This document shows, one piece after another, positions 1 to 8,424 of a DNA stretch of 14,347 nucleotides. The notes below the pieces were generated by a model. The model worked only from the letters and a program-made list of their open reading frames with translations. It did not search any database and was not told where the DNA came from. The stretch is from Desulfocapsa sp. (GTDB taxonomy: Bacteria > Desulfobacterota > Desulfobulbia > Desulfobulbales > Desulfocapsaceae). A program made the translations under genes and the position numbers. Every line of letters begins with the position of its first letter. Within the stretch, counting starts at the first letter, position 1. The DNA is taken from assembly GCA_029934815.1 (NCBI GenBank), contig JAOZLM010000027.1, positions 1-14,347 on the forward strand, in the 5' to 3' direction.

Positions 1-84
1 ATCTACCCCGTTTTCTCCTGCCAGTAGTGTCGCAAGAGCGATGCTTTCATCTCCGGCTCTGTCTGTATCTCTATTTAGCTGCAT
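1..84 (-). CDS. N-terminus of an unknown protein (runs off the window)
   Basis: The reverse strand from the ATG at 84 stays open for 28 codons to the window edge (begins MQLNRDTDRAGDESIALA). The start overlaps the last 10 nt of the upstream hybrid kinase gene, and an AGAGG ribosome-binding site sits 4-5 nt before the ATG, inside the kinase coding sequence. That arrangement points to translational coupling as third gene of the FIST-kinase operon. The visible residues are too few to name a family. A signalling partner such as a response regulator or second kinase would fit the context, but this is inference only. Confidence 0.55.
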   Translation of the reverse strand, partial: MQLNRDTDRAGDESIALATLLAGENGVD

Positions 85-2255
85 AGGGCCTCTTTTACTG
101 CTCGACCAAGTTTTGCCATTGAGTAAGGTTTTTTGATAAACACACCTGCACCAAGCTCAAGAGCCTTTTTTATATCATCACTCTCGGAAAAGCCACTGGC
201 GATAACAGCTTTCTGATCTGGATATAATTTAAGTATTTCTTCGTAGGTTTGACACCCGTTCATACCCGGATCCATCAACATATCCATTACAATCACGTCA
301 ACAGCAGTTTCCTTTACAAATTCCAAAGCCAACTCACCGGAACAGACTGAATCCACTTTATACCCCATGAATCCAAGCATCTGGTTGGCAAGGTCTCGTA
401 ATTGAGGTTCATCATCTACTACTAGAATATGCTCACTTGCACCGGTAACTTGTTTTACTGTATCAACATCGGAAGAAACGATGGCTTCTATTGTATTTAC
501 CGGAAAAAAGATCCGAAAAATGGTTTCTCCTTCACTACTCTTAACAAAAATTCTTCCATTGTGATCATGGACAGTGTTCCACACAATGGCCAACCCAAGG
601 CCTGTTCCACTGTGTCCCATAACCTTCTTTGTATAGAATGGTTCAAAAATATGCTCTAAATCCACAGCCGCAATACCAGGGCCATCATCTTGAACAGTGA
701 GCAAAACATAAGAACCCGGCTCCAATTCGTGCTCAAAAATATCGTTTTTTTCAACCACTTGATTTCTGGTTGAAACTGTTACAGTTCCTGCATCACTAAG
801 AGCTTCCATTGCATTTGTTATCAAATTCATAATAATTTTTTTAATATGCACGGGGGAGCAGGAGATGATGGGGTTTTGTGCCTTAAGTTGTCTTGTACAA
901 ATATTTCCTGGATGCGAAGATTTAAGTGTCACGCATTCAGGAGAATCAAGGTACTCCTGAATCAGAGTGTTGAGATCATTAGGTTCCCGCGTACTGGCAG
1001 CACCTCTGGCAACCGTAAGTAGATCATCAACAATAATAGTTGCCCTTTTTCCTGATTCCTGAATTGCTTCAATTGGTTTTCTTAACTTGCTGGACTGAGG
1101 TAACTGTAAAAGTAGAAGTTCAGGGTAGCCGACGATGCCTGCAAGAATATTATTTAGATCGTGCGCTACACCACCAGCCATCAAGCCGATGGCCTCCATC
1201 TTTTGGGCACGAAGAAGATTAACCTGCATTGCTTCTTTTTCATTTGCATCTCTATTTATTTGGATGATCTGAGAGGTACTGTTGGCAACGCCCTCTAACA
1301 ATCCAACCTCCTGAGGATTTATCGCATATTTGCTGAAAAGAGCAATAACACCCACAGGAACACCTTTATCTGAAAACAGGCGGTATCCGGCAAAGGAAAG
1401 TAATCCATGCTGTTTGGCCCAGTCATGATCATGCACTCGAGGATCGTGTGTGACATCATTGGTCATAAAATTTTCAATATCTCCAGAAGCTATCATTCCG
1501 ATTTTGTAACAACCAAAAGGAACTCTGCTATGAAAGCTGCTATCAAGACCTGAATAACGTCCTGAGCTGGCGACAAGATGAAGACATCGTTTCCGGTGCC
1601 GACAGGCGTGAGGACCGTCTGTGATATTGGCATGGGGGCAACCGTAATCACATCGATCCCCTGGTTTAATAATCCAGATACGACAGAAATCAGCATCGAA
1701 AGTATTAACAACAGCCTCGGTGACATGGGTTAACTTTTTATCGAAATGTCCCACCCTCAACAGCTCTTCTCGTAAATTATTAAGACGCACAATTTGTTTT
1801 TCCGCCTGCTTGCTCTTTTCTATCTCTTCACGGAGCTGTTCGACTTTCTCGCCCAGACGTTGAACATTTACGTTATAATTCTCTGCCAGGTGTGATTGAG
1901 TATTTTTGCTATGCGCCAACTCGAGATTCAGTTGTTCATTCTGATTCAGAGCCAATTGTCCAACGGAGAGCATGTCGAGGTAACTTGCGGCGATACTTGC
2001 CAGATCGGCAAGCATGGGCTCGGGCACACCCATATGCCAGAGTGCTGGACCTAATGGAGTGAAAAAGAACAACTCATTTGGGGTAATGATGACACCTTGG
2101 ATACGTTTCGTAAAGTTATCCAGAAGTGATGTGACATCTTCACAAGAATCTGCGTAAATAGCCACACGCCCACCTAATAAGACATGTTTGGTGGGATTTA
2201 TGTTTTTGAATCCTTCGGGTGGATTCGAGATGAGGCTGATAAAATTATTCTTCAT
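75..2255 (-). CDS. Hybrid sensor histidine kinase with Cys-rich GAF domain and C-terminal receiver
   Basis: A 726-residue soluble hybrid kinase with no membrane segments. In order: an unassigned N-terminal region (about 20-100), a coiled coil (105-165), a GAF-like sensor (170-335), the HisKA helix with phosphoacceptor His365 in VAHDLNN, an HATPase with N-box residues N477 and N481, DDGPG at 523-527 and GTGLGL at 550-555, and a receiver domain with acidic pair D614/D615, phosphoacceptor D658, S687 and K709. The GAF part carries Cys202, Cys206, Cys218 and Cys224, spaced as for metal or Fe-S binding. The gene starts 11 nt inside the upstream FIST gene without a clear ribosome-binding site, so coupled translation is likely. 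By family knowledge, it autophosphorylates His365 and passes phosphate to its own receiver, which has no output domain. A downstream phosphotransfer partner is inferred. The stimulus is unknown; cytosolic redox or a metal is plausible. Confidence 0.93.
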   Translation of the reverse strand: MKNNFISLISNPPEGFKNINPTKHVLLGGRVAIYADSCEDVTSLLDNFTKRIQGVIITPNELFFFTPLGPALWHMGVPEPMLADLASIAASYLDMLSVGQLALNQNEQLNLELAHSKNTQSHLAENYNVNVQRLGEKVEQLREEIEKSKQAEKQIVRLNNLREELLRVGHFDKKLTHVTEAVVNTFDADFCRIWIIKPGDRCDYGCPHANITDGPHACRHRKRCLHLVASSGRYSGLDSSFHSRVPFGCYKIGMIASGDIENFMTNDVTHDPRVHDHDWAKQHGLLSFAGYRLFSDKGVPVGVIALFSKYAINPQEVGLLEGVANSTSQIIQINRDANEKEAMQVNLLRAQKMEAIGLMAGGVAHDLNNILAGIVGYPELLLLQLPQSSKLRKPIEAIQESGKRATIIVDDLLTVARGAASTREPNDLNTLIQEYLDSPECVTLKSSHPGNICTRQLKAQNPIISCSPVHIKKIIMNLITNAMEALSDAGTVTVSTRNQVVEKNDIFEHELEPGSYVLLTVQDDGPGIAAVDLEHIFEPFYTKKVMGHSGTGLGLAIVWNTVHDHNGRIFVKSSEGETIFRIFFPVNTIEAIVSSDVDTVKQVTGASEHILVVDDEPQLRDLANQMLGFMGYKVDSVCSGELALEFVKETAVDVIVMDMLMDPGMNGCQTYEEILKLYPDQKAVIASGFSESDDIKKALELGAGVFIKKPYSMAKLGRAVKEALCS

Positions 2256-3408
2256 TGGGAAGCATACCGATTGTGAGAATAATTGAAGTCATATTATGAA
2301 ATAATGTCTCCTCATAGCTCCCCCCTTCACTCTTTAAGGGGCCAATTTCGCCAAATGAAGGGTAGCCAATAAGGGCTTTCAATGCAGGACACCCTTTGAG
2401 AATCTCCTGCGGTTCAAATTTCAGTCCATCTTTAAGTACAGACTTTCGACCAGCACAGCTGACAATTATGGTGGCTTCCGGTTCAAATGGAAGTTTACTC
2501 AAGTCGCTGGCGATGTCCCTGATATTCGAAATAATCATTTCGGGTGGAGTGAGACAAATTCGTGCCTCACTGCCTTTCTCTATGCTGCCGAATAGCTCAG
2601 CACTGCCGCTGTAATCAATATCCGGTACTCTGATACAACGAACAGTCCTTTTCCCGGCTTTGTTTGTCAAATCAAGAGTTACCATGCCCATGTCCACATC
2701 AGCAAAAGGTTTTCCCAGTTGCCTTTCCACAAACGTCATGACCGGGATGTCGTTAATGGTTCTAACCAGCTTGTCATCACACGCTGTGACGATACCCATC
2801 TCTCCAAGGGGGTGCTGCTGGTTGGCAAAACTAATATCAAAGGCAAGCGGCCCTTCAACAGCAAGCATAACTATATGGTCTGTCGTTACCTGCCTGTTTG
2901 CATAAACAAAACACTGTTTTCTCTGGAAATCGTCTCCGGCAAATCCACCGACAACAGGAATCGATGTAGTTTCCTGGATAGCTGAAATGATTTTGGTTGC
3001 ATCAGCACGGAAATCGGAAGCCATGAAATAGAGTGCAGGGGCATCAGAACAGGCCTGTCGGAGACTTTCCAGACACCTTTTGGTGGCACAGTCGGGGGCT
3101 TCTTGTGCACCGCCTTCAAGTGTCAGATGCCATTTGATTGCTTTCCCTGAGTTAATGGCAAGCGCTGCAACACCGATATTACCGACTTTGTTCTGTTCGA
3201 AAAATCCGGTACCAGTGTTACCGATCAAAATCACCTCATCCGATCCAAGTTCTTCATATATTGCTTCAAGAAGTTCAGGAGAACCTTGGTAATGGATGGT
3301 GGAAAAAAGAAATATCACCTCCGGATTAATATCGGCAAGTTGTTCACCAATTTCAACTCCGGCACGATATGGATCCATATTTATCGAAAAGCATGATTTT
3401 GCATTCAC
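2245..3408 (-). CDS. FIST domain sensory protein
   Basis: A 387-residue cytoplasmic protein made of a FIST_N region (about 30-215) and a FIST_C region (about 225-375). The diagnostic C-terminal block is visible: ALIGYPSFGEIGPL near 345-358, followed by LFHNMTSIILTIG at 369-381. FIST domains are known as putative small-ligand sensors, with amino acids proposed, and are often encoded beside kinases or chemoreceptors. The protein has no output domain of its own. The start is GTG at 3408, with AAGGG about 9 nt upstream; the nearby ATG at 3404 is out of frame. The 11-nt overlap with the hybrid kinase gene suggests that the FIST protein reports to that kinase. The coupling and any ligand are inferred. 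Confidence 0.93.
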   Translation of the reverse strand: MNAKSCFSINMDPYRAGVEIGEQLADINPEVIFLFSTIHYQGSPELLEAIYEELGSDEVILIGNTGTGFFEQNKVGNIGVAALAINSGKAIKWHLTLEGGAQEAPDCATKRCLESLRQACSDAPALYFMASDFRADATKIISAIQETTSIPVVGGFAGDDFQRKQCFVYANRQVTTDHIVMLAVEGPLAFDISFANQQHPLGEMGIVTACDDKLVRTINDIPVMTFVERQLGKPFADVDMGMVTLDLTNKAGKRTVRCIRVPDIDYSGSAELFGSIEKGSEARICLTPPEMIISNIRDIASDLSKLPFEPEATIIVSCAGRKSVLKDGLKFEPQEILKGCPALKALIGYPSFGEIGPLKSEGGSYEETLFHNMTSIILTIGMLPNEE

Positions 3409-3910
3409 TGTTGAAACCCTTTTTTACTTACAATCGTCTTAACTGCTTTTATTGTAATAAATATTCTTGATTATTAGACAACCGTCAGTCAGAAATCAAG
3501 ACACCACGCAGTGGCATTAAAGGATGGTCTCTATGCAAGTTTAACAAACAGATTGATATCCCACCAAGAAATCAATATTTTCAGGGGTGTCATCAACTGT
3601 CAGGATCTTTTCCTTCATGATTGTACGTTCGTTAACAGATTGAAAAAACAAATAAATGTTCAATGATAAGCTGGAGCCTTTACAATTATAGACAGTGCGC
3701 TATTTAATGTTATCAAAAATGAATAGAGAAGGTCAACCTATACCCTCATCTTTTTAAGAATGATTAATGGGAGAAATAAAACTTTCTGCAAAAAGCCTTT
3801 ACAATCATATTTTAATTGTGATTGACTTATAGCAGTGAGACTTTTTGGGCAGCCTGCGTCTTCTGGGGCTAGCAGATATAGATGAGTGGTATTAACAAGC
3901 GGAGAACAGC
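3409..3910. other. Divergent intergenic region between FIST operon and chemoreceptor
   Basis: These 502 AT-rich bases lie between two divergently transcribed units and contain no credible ORF. They should hold the promoters of both. Visible elements are a 12-bp direct repeat (3675-3686 and 3794-3805), an inverted repeat ATTGAA-N14-TTCAAT at 3639-3664, and a small palindrome CCAC-GCA-GTGG near 3503-3513. For the plus strand, TTTACA at 3679-3684 followed after 16 nt by TATTTA at 3701-3706 is a weak sigma-70-like candidate. I see no convincing sigma-54 (GG-N10-GC type) or sigma-28 chemotaxis-type promoter. Confidence 0.5.
3675..3805 (+). repeat. 12-bp direct repeat AGCCTTTACAAT, two copies
   Basis: AGCCTTTACAAT occurs perfectly at 3675-3686 and again at 3794-3805, 119 bp apart, upstream of the chemoreceptor gene. 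Both copies contain TTTACA, which resembles a -35 hexamer. They could be two binding sites for one regulator or two alternative promoters. In 500 bp of AT-rich sequence a chance 12-mer repeat is uncommon but not negligible. Confidence 0.45.
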
Positions 3911-5962
3911 ATGTTTAACAATCTGAAAGTAGGTGTGAAAATTGGTGGTGGGTATGCCATTATGGGGCTTGTTCTGGTCACTATCGTTTTGCTGACAATC
4001 TCCAGGGTCAATCAGGTGAAAGAAGTAAATAACCGGATAATGGATTTACGTGCACCCACGGCAGATGCAAGTTTGTCTATGCTGAATGGCATTAACCACA
4101 GTCTGGCCGCACTGAGAGGCTGGATGATACTTGGAAAAGATACATTCAGGGTCGAACGTGAACAGGCGTGGAGTACAGAAATTGAGCCAGCACTGAAAAC
4201 ATTACAAAGTTTTGCGGTAAACTGGACAAATCCTGAAAATGTTGGGCGCCTAAAAACAATCGAGGGCGTAATTAATGAGTTTAAAGCTGCTCAGAAGAAA
4301 ATTGAAGATATTGCCCAGACTCCTGACAATGTTGAGGCGATGAAAATATTGTTTGAGGAAGCGGTACCGCAGAATACAATCGTAGGGGATAGTATAACCG
4401 AATTAATCGACCTCGAACAACAGCAAGCAGGAGGGGCTGAAAGAAAGCAACTACTGGGGATGATGGCTGATCTGAGGGGTACTGTAAGCTTGGGTATGTC
4501 TGCCGCAAAATCTTACTTTTTAACTGGCGATACACATTATAAAGAATTGTATACAGGGTATCATGCCAAGAATCAGAAGCGATTTGCGGATATTGAGAAG
4601 GTTGTGCATCTTTTTACTCCAGAACAACAGAAACAGTTTGAGTTGTATAAACAGGGGATGGCCTCTCTTACACCAATAATACAACGTATTTATGCATCCA
4701 GAGATTCCAAAGAGTGGAATCGGGCAAATTTCTGGCTGGGTACTGAGGCGGCTCCGAGGGGTGCCACACTGGTTACTACGCTTAAAGCCATGGTAGCCGA
4801 TCAGAAAAAACTCATGGCTAAAGATGAGACAGAGGTACAGGTATTGTATGTATCGCTTAGCCGTACAATGTGGATTCTTCTCCTTGTCGGAGTAGTCACT
4901 TGTGTGATTTTAGGGCTGTTTATTACCCGTGCTATTGTCACGCCGGTAAAGAACGCGGTGGAAATGATCAGAGCAGTTGAGCAGGGAGATTTAAAGAAAC
5001 AGATCGATGTCAACAGTGGTGATGAACTTGGGCAGATGGGGCTGGCACTGAATAAAATGTCTGCAAATTTACGTAGTTTAATCGGGAGTATCAGCCAGGG
5101 GGTGACCACACTGAACAGTACCTCCAGTGAACTTTCGAGTCTTTCTGGCGAAATGTCTGCCAATTCTGAAGAAACAAATGGCAGATCGCAGACAGTTTCA
5201 GCAGCTGCTGAAGAGATGAGTACGAATATGGATTCTGTTGCCGCCGCTTCTGAAGAAACATCAGTGAATGTGAACATGGTGGCAGCAGCTGCCGAAGAGA
5301 TGTCTGCTACCATTGCAGAGATTGCTTCCAATACTGAAAAGACCAGCACTATCACAGATAGTGCTGTTGCTAAATCGAAGAAAGCTTCAGAACAAATTCA
5401 TGAACTTGGCAGTGCGGCGCAGGAAGTAGGGAAAGTAACAGAATCAATTACTGAAATCTCCGAACAGACAAATCTCCTTGCATTAAATGCTACCATTGAA
5501 GCTGCGCGTGCCGGTGAGGCGGGTAAGGGTTTTGCGGTTGTAGCCAATGAAATCAAAGATCTTGCCAAGCAGACAGCTGAGGCAACCAATGAAATTAAAG
5601 GAAAGATCAATAAGATTCAGGAAGCAACGAAGAGTGCTGTTGCAGATATAACCGAGATTACAGAAGTTATTGGTGAAGTGAATGAGATGGTTTCTGTTGT
5701 TTCGATAAAAGTTGAAGAGCAGGCCAGCGGCACTCAGGAGATTGCCGATAATGTCGGCCAGGCGTCCCTTGGTATCCAGGAAGTAAATGAGAATGTAGCA
5801 CAGGCATCATCAGTTACCGGTGAAGTAGCCGCTGATATTGCTGAAGTTGGCCATGCGGCTCAGGAACTCAATGTGACCAGTGCAGAAGTGAATAGTAATG
5901 CCAGTAAGCTGGAAGATCTGTCCCGAAAACTGGCAGCAACAGTAGAGCAGTTTTCAGTCTAA
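3911..5962 (+). CDS. Methyl-accepting chemotaxis protein
   Basis: A 683-residue transmembrane chemoreceptor. TM1 is at about 13-33, followed by an all-helical periplasmic region of about 280 residues. That size and pattern suggest a helical bimodular (HBM) sensor rather than a Cache domain; the assignment is tentative. TM2 is at about 321-343, then HAMP to about 395, then the cytoplasmic coiled coil. The hairpin tip is the classic CheA/CheW-contact block, with QTNLLALNATIEAARAGE at about 519-536. AAAEEM-type Glu pairs before the tip are likely methylation sites. The C-terminus ends VEQFSV, with no NWETF-like CheR tether. The ATG at 3911 has GGAG 6 nt upstream. The gene is monocistronic, with its own terminator and no che genes in view, so it presumably feeds a pathway encoded elsewhere. 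The ligand cannot be read from the sequence. Confidence 0.95.
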   Translation: MFNNLKVGVKIGGGYAIMGLVLVTIVLLTISRVNQVKEVNNRIMDLRAPTADASLSMLNGINHSLAALRGWMILGKDTFRVEREQAWSTEIEPALKTLQSFAVNWTNPENVGRLKTIEGVINEFKAAQKKIEDIAQTPDNVEAMKILFEEAVPQNTIVGDSITELIDLEQQQAGGAERKQLLGMMADLRGTVSLGMSAAKSYFLTGDTHYKELYTGYHAKNQKRFADIEKVVHLFTPEQQKQFELYKQGMASLTPIIQRIYASRDSKEWNRANFWLGTEAAPRGATLVTTLKAMVADQKKLMAKDETEVQVLYVSLSRTMWILLLVGVVTCVILGLFITRAIVTPVKNAVEMIRAVEQGDLKKQIDVNSGDELGQMGLALNKMSANLRSLIGSISQGVTTLNSTSSELSSLSGEMSANSEETNGRSQTVSAAAEEMSTNMDSVAAASEETSVNVNMVAAAAEEMSATIAEIASNTEKTSTITDSAVAKSKKASEQIHELGSAAQEVGKVTESITEISEQTNLLALNATIEAARAGEAGKGFAVVANEIKDLAKQTAEATNEIKGKINKIQEATKSAVADITEITEVIGEVNEMVSVVSIKVEEQASGTQEIADNVGQASLGIQEVNENVAQASSVTGEVAADIAEVGHAAQELNVTSAEVNSNASKLEDLSRKLAATVEQFSV

Positions 5963-5974
5963 TCTGTTTTCAGC

Positions 5975-6022
5975 AGCATTTGTCATTTCAGTAGTAGGCT
6001 GGAGTGATAAATGCTATTTTTT
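5975..6022 (+). terminator. Intrinsic terminator of the chemoreceptor gene
   Basis: Starting 12 nt after the chemoreceptor stop codon, 5975-5992 pairs completely with 5998-6015. This gives an 18-bp stem including four G-U wobbles, closed by loop AGTAG at 5993-5997 and followed by ATTTTTT at 6016-6022. On the minus strand the wobbles become A-C mismatches and no U tract follows. The element therefore works mainly for plus-strand transcription. Confidence 0.85.
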
Positions 6023-6033
6023 GTCCACTGTAA

Positions 6034-6249
6034 TTAACTTTGTCTAGGATCCTTTCCGGTCTCAAACATCTCAAAAAGATCATAGAATAGTCTGGCAACG
6101 GCACTGAAATGAGTGGCTGATCCTGATGCTGCGTAGGCCTTGGTCAGTTCCATGGCGCGGGCAAAACTTTCCTGTCCTTCTGATTCGTCCGGTGCTTTTA
6201 CAACCTGGGCTAACCGCAATCCGATTTCATCAATTTCTTTCTTAGACAT
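6034..6249 (-). CDS. Small conserved-looking protein of unknown function
   Basis: A 71-residue soluble, mostly helical, Glu- and Ala-rich protein (MSKKEIDEIGLRLAQVVKAP to GKDPRQS). I do not recognise its family. The start is placed at 6249, not at the in-frame ATG four codons upstream (6261), because GAGGTG lies 4 nt before the 6249 ATG. That ATG also overlaps the peptidase stop as ATGTCTAA, a standard coupled junction. The gene is second and last in the pepF unit. It has no membrane segment, Cys pair or known motif. A role linked to the peptidase is suggested only by the coupling. Confidence 0.7.
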   Translation of the reverse strand: MSKKEIDEIGLRLAQVVKAPDESEGQESFARAMELTKAYAASGSATHFSAVARLFYDLFEMFETGKDPRQS

Positions 6250-8020
6250 TTTCCACCTCATTGAGCATTTTTTCTATAACTGCAAGTCCTCCCTGCCAGA
6301 ATACCGGATCATTGAGATCGATATTGAAAGGTTGCAGCAGTTCGTAGGGAGAATGGGAGCCACCTTCCTGTAGCAAGTGGATATATTTTGGTATGAAATC
6401 ATCTCCTTCTTCCAGATAGCGGTTATACAGTGCCAGCACCAGCAGTTCACCAAAGGCGTAAGAGTACACATAACCGGGAGTGTGCAGGAAGTGGGGGATA
6501 TATGACCACCAGATCTTGTAGTTATCGTTTAATGTTACCGAATCTCCAAACATGTCCTGCTGACTTTTCATCCATAGTCTGGAGAGTTCATCGGTTGCCA
6601 CTTCTCCTGTGTCCCGCCGGCTGTTATGGATCATATCCTCAAAGCGGTTCATGGATATTTGTCTGAAAACTGTTGCGAAGATGGATTCGAGTTTCTGGCA
6701 GATAAAGGCTTTTTTAGCTGCCGGATCTGTAATGCTATCCACCTGTTTATGAAATATGAGCAGTTCCGCAAAAACAGATGCGGTTTCTGCCAGTACAAGA
6801 GGTGTATCAGAGTTAAAAAAACCTTTTTCCCTTGCAAGATACTGGTGGATCCCATGACCCAGTTCATGGGCGACCGTTGATACGTCCCGAAGATTTCCAG
6901 TGTAGTTTACCAGAATAAACGGATTGGCATCAGGTACTGCCGGATGGGCAAAAGCACCGCCTCGTTTGCCATCGAGTAGCGGGGCGTGTATCCAGTTCTG
7001 TTCAAAAAAGAGATTAGCAATATCTGCCATCTGCGGAGAAAATTCACGAAACCCGTCGAGCACAATCGTTTTACATTCCTGCCAGGACACAAGCTCCTGC
7101 GGGAGGGATGGCAGTGGCGCGTAGCGATCATAGTCCTGTAACTCATCAAGGCCAAGGATCTCTTTTTTGATGCCGTAGTATCGCTGCACAATGTCGTATC
7201 TGGCAGTTGTACTGTTAACCAGTGCCTCAACGGTACTGTCGTTAAGCTCATTGGAGAGGTTTCTGGAACTGACCCATGACGGATAACTTCGCATGCGGTC
7301 ATCAATCATTTTACCGGCCAGAATGGTATTGAAAATATGGCTCAGGATATGGAGCTGACTCTCCAAACCTTCGGTGAGTTCCTGTGCTGCGGCTTTTCGT
7401 ATTGCACGATCGGCGTCATACAAATCGGAAAGCACCTCTTCTTCACTTCGGTTACTTTCACCAAACTCAAGATGTCCCATCAGTTTTTCAAAGAGTGTCA
7501 GCCACGATTCATTGCCCACTGGTGCAATTTCCAGTAGCAGCGATTCTCTGCTTTCAGAGAGCAGATGCTGTTTGTATTTCCGAATATTTTGCAGAAAATG
7601 ACGATAGGGTGCAGTTTCGTCTGCTGCCAGTAGTCTGTCTGCATTTTCCTGATCAAGCTGTGCCCACTCCAGATCAAAAAAGACCAGTTCCCGGTTGATA
7701 AGGCTGGCATCTTCTTTACATTTCTGCATAAAAGCTCCGGCGGCATCATTTTTTACCTGTGTTACAAAGTGTAAAAAAGAATACGTATCCATACGGCAGA
7801 GGTTGACCTGGATACGTTCAATACGCCGTATGATTCTTGCAAAAACAGCAGGTTCCAAATCCGCCATTTTCCCACTGCAGAGTCCTTTTACCAGTTCAGC
7901 CTCCTGGGTGCAGAGATCCAGATCATCCTGAAGGAGTTCGTCTTCAGGGGAGTCGTAGAGGGCATCAAGATTCCAGAGTACATCTGCGGTTCCGAGTTGT
8001 TTGTTGAGACTGGATGACAT
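6242..8020 (-). CDS. pepF: Oligoendopeptidase F family metallopeptidase (M3)
   Basis: A 592-residue cytoplasmic zinc peptidase. The M3 signature HELGH is at 385-389 (His385 and His389 as zinc ligands, Glu386 as catalytic base), and Glu412 in the following AETAS helix is the third zinc ligand. The C-terminal Tyr/His-rich block (IPHFLHTPGYVYSYAFGE) is the substrate-binding part conserved in PepF-like enzymes. Length is normal for the group (about 590-600). The expected role is hydrolysis of short peptides released by proteolysis. The ATG at 8020 has AAGGA 9 nt upstream. The gene lies 17 nt after the vapC stop and may be partly read from the toxin-antitoxin promoter. PepF is the best-fitting name, though the exact substrate range within family M3B cannot be told. 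Confidence 0.93.
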   Translation of the reverse strand: MSSSLNKQLGTADVLWNLDALYDSPEDELLQDDLDLCTQEAELVKGLCSGKMADLEPAVFARIIRRIERIQVNLCRMDTYSFLHFVTQVKNDAAGAFMQKCKEDASLINRELVFFDLEWAQLDQENADRLLAADETAPYRHFLQNIRKYKQHLLSESRESLLLEIAPVGNESWLTLFEKLMGHLEFGESNRSEEEVLSDLYDADRAIRKAAAQELTEGLESQLHILSHIFNTILAGKMIDDRMRSYPSWVSSRNLSNELNDSTVEALVNSTTARYDIVQRYYGIKKEILGLDELQDYDRYAPLPSLPQELVSWQECKTIVLDGFREFSPQMADIANLFFEQNWIHAPLLDGKRGGAFAHPAVPDANPFILVNYTGNLRDVSTVAHELGHGIHQYLAREKGFFNSDTPLVLAETASVFAELLIFHKQVDSITDPAAKKAFICQKLESIFATVFRQISMNRFEDMIHNSRRDTGEVATDELSRLWMKSQQDMFGDSVTLNDNYKIWWSYIPHFLHTPGYVYSYAFGELLVLALYNRYLEEGDDFIPKYIHLLQEGGSHSPYELLQPFNIDLNDPVFWQGGLAVIEKMLNEVENV

Positions 8021-8037
8021 GAGATGATTCCTTAAAA

Positions 8038-8424
8038 TTATCGTAAGAGTAGACCCTCGATATAGGAAAAATGCTTATCGTGGGTGTAAAGTTGTAAGCC
8101 ATGCTGAAATGCCGTTGCGGCTATCCAGATATCATTGGTTGGTATTGGCGTTCCTTTCAATTTTAATCGGTTGAGGATATCGCCATAGTATTCCGCTGTT
8201 TTTTCGTCGATATGTAGGGTGGAAACACGAGGGGAGTCGAGGAATTCACCGAGTTCCTGTCGGTTTTTTTGTTCTTTATTTCCTCCTTTAAATCCAGAGA
8301 AGAGTTCAGCAATGGATACAACACTTATATGAATTGAGGAGACCTGCCGTAACACATCGATGGATTTTTGATCACCACGGAATACGGCAGAATAAATATT
8401 CGTATCAATCAGAATTGTATTCAT
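8038..8424 (-). CDS. vapC: PIN-domain toxin ribonuclease of a VapBC/FitAB type system
   Basis: A 128-residue PIN-domain protein, full length for the family. The four acidic active-site positions are present: Asp7 (LIDTNIY), Glu40 (SIAEL), Asp98 (TNDIWIAA) and Asp116 (YTHDKHF). PIN toxins are Mg2+-dependent endoribonucleases, often cutting tRNA or rRNA, and are held inactive by the cognate antitoxin. The gene begins inside the antitoxin stop (ATGA overlap at 8421-8424), the standard antitoxin-first order. Nothing suggests inactivation. Confidence 0.92.
   Translation of the reverse strand: MNTILIDTNIYSAVFRGDQKSIDVLRQVSSIHISVVSIAELFSGFKGGNKEQKNRQELGEFLDSPRVSTLHIDEKTAEYYGDILNRLKLKGTPIPTNDIWIAATAFQHGLQLYTHDKHFSYIEGLLLR

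Noticed and set aside
3409..3910. Small RNA or riboswitch in the divergent region
   Set aside because: Only short weak inverted repeats are present, with no terminator-like hairpin or recognisable riboswitch core.
4801..5355. 184-codon minus-strand open frame inside the chemoreceptor
   Set aside because: It is antisense to the HAMP and signalling coiled coil. Its Ser/Val/Ala-rich composition is what reverse reading of Glu/Ala/Thr heptads gives, and no ribosome-binding site or motif is seen.
5975..6022. Terminator also serving the minus-strand pepF unit
   Set aside because: On the minus strand the four wobble pairs become mismatches and no U tract follows, so it is directional.
6250..6261. 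Four-codon longer start for the small gene after pepF
   Set aside because: The GAGGTG site and the ATGTCTAA overlap place the start at 6249. The upstream ATG has no such support.
6907..7305. 132-codon minus-strand frame within the oligopeptidase gene
   Set aside because: It overlaps the M3 coding sequence in another frame, with no independent start signal or family features.
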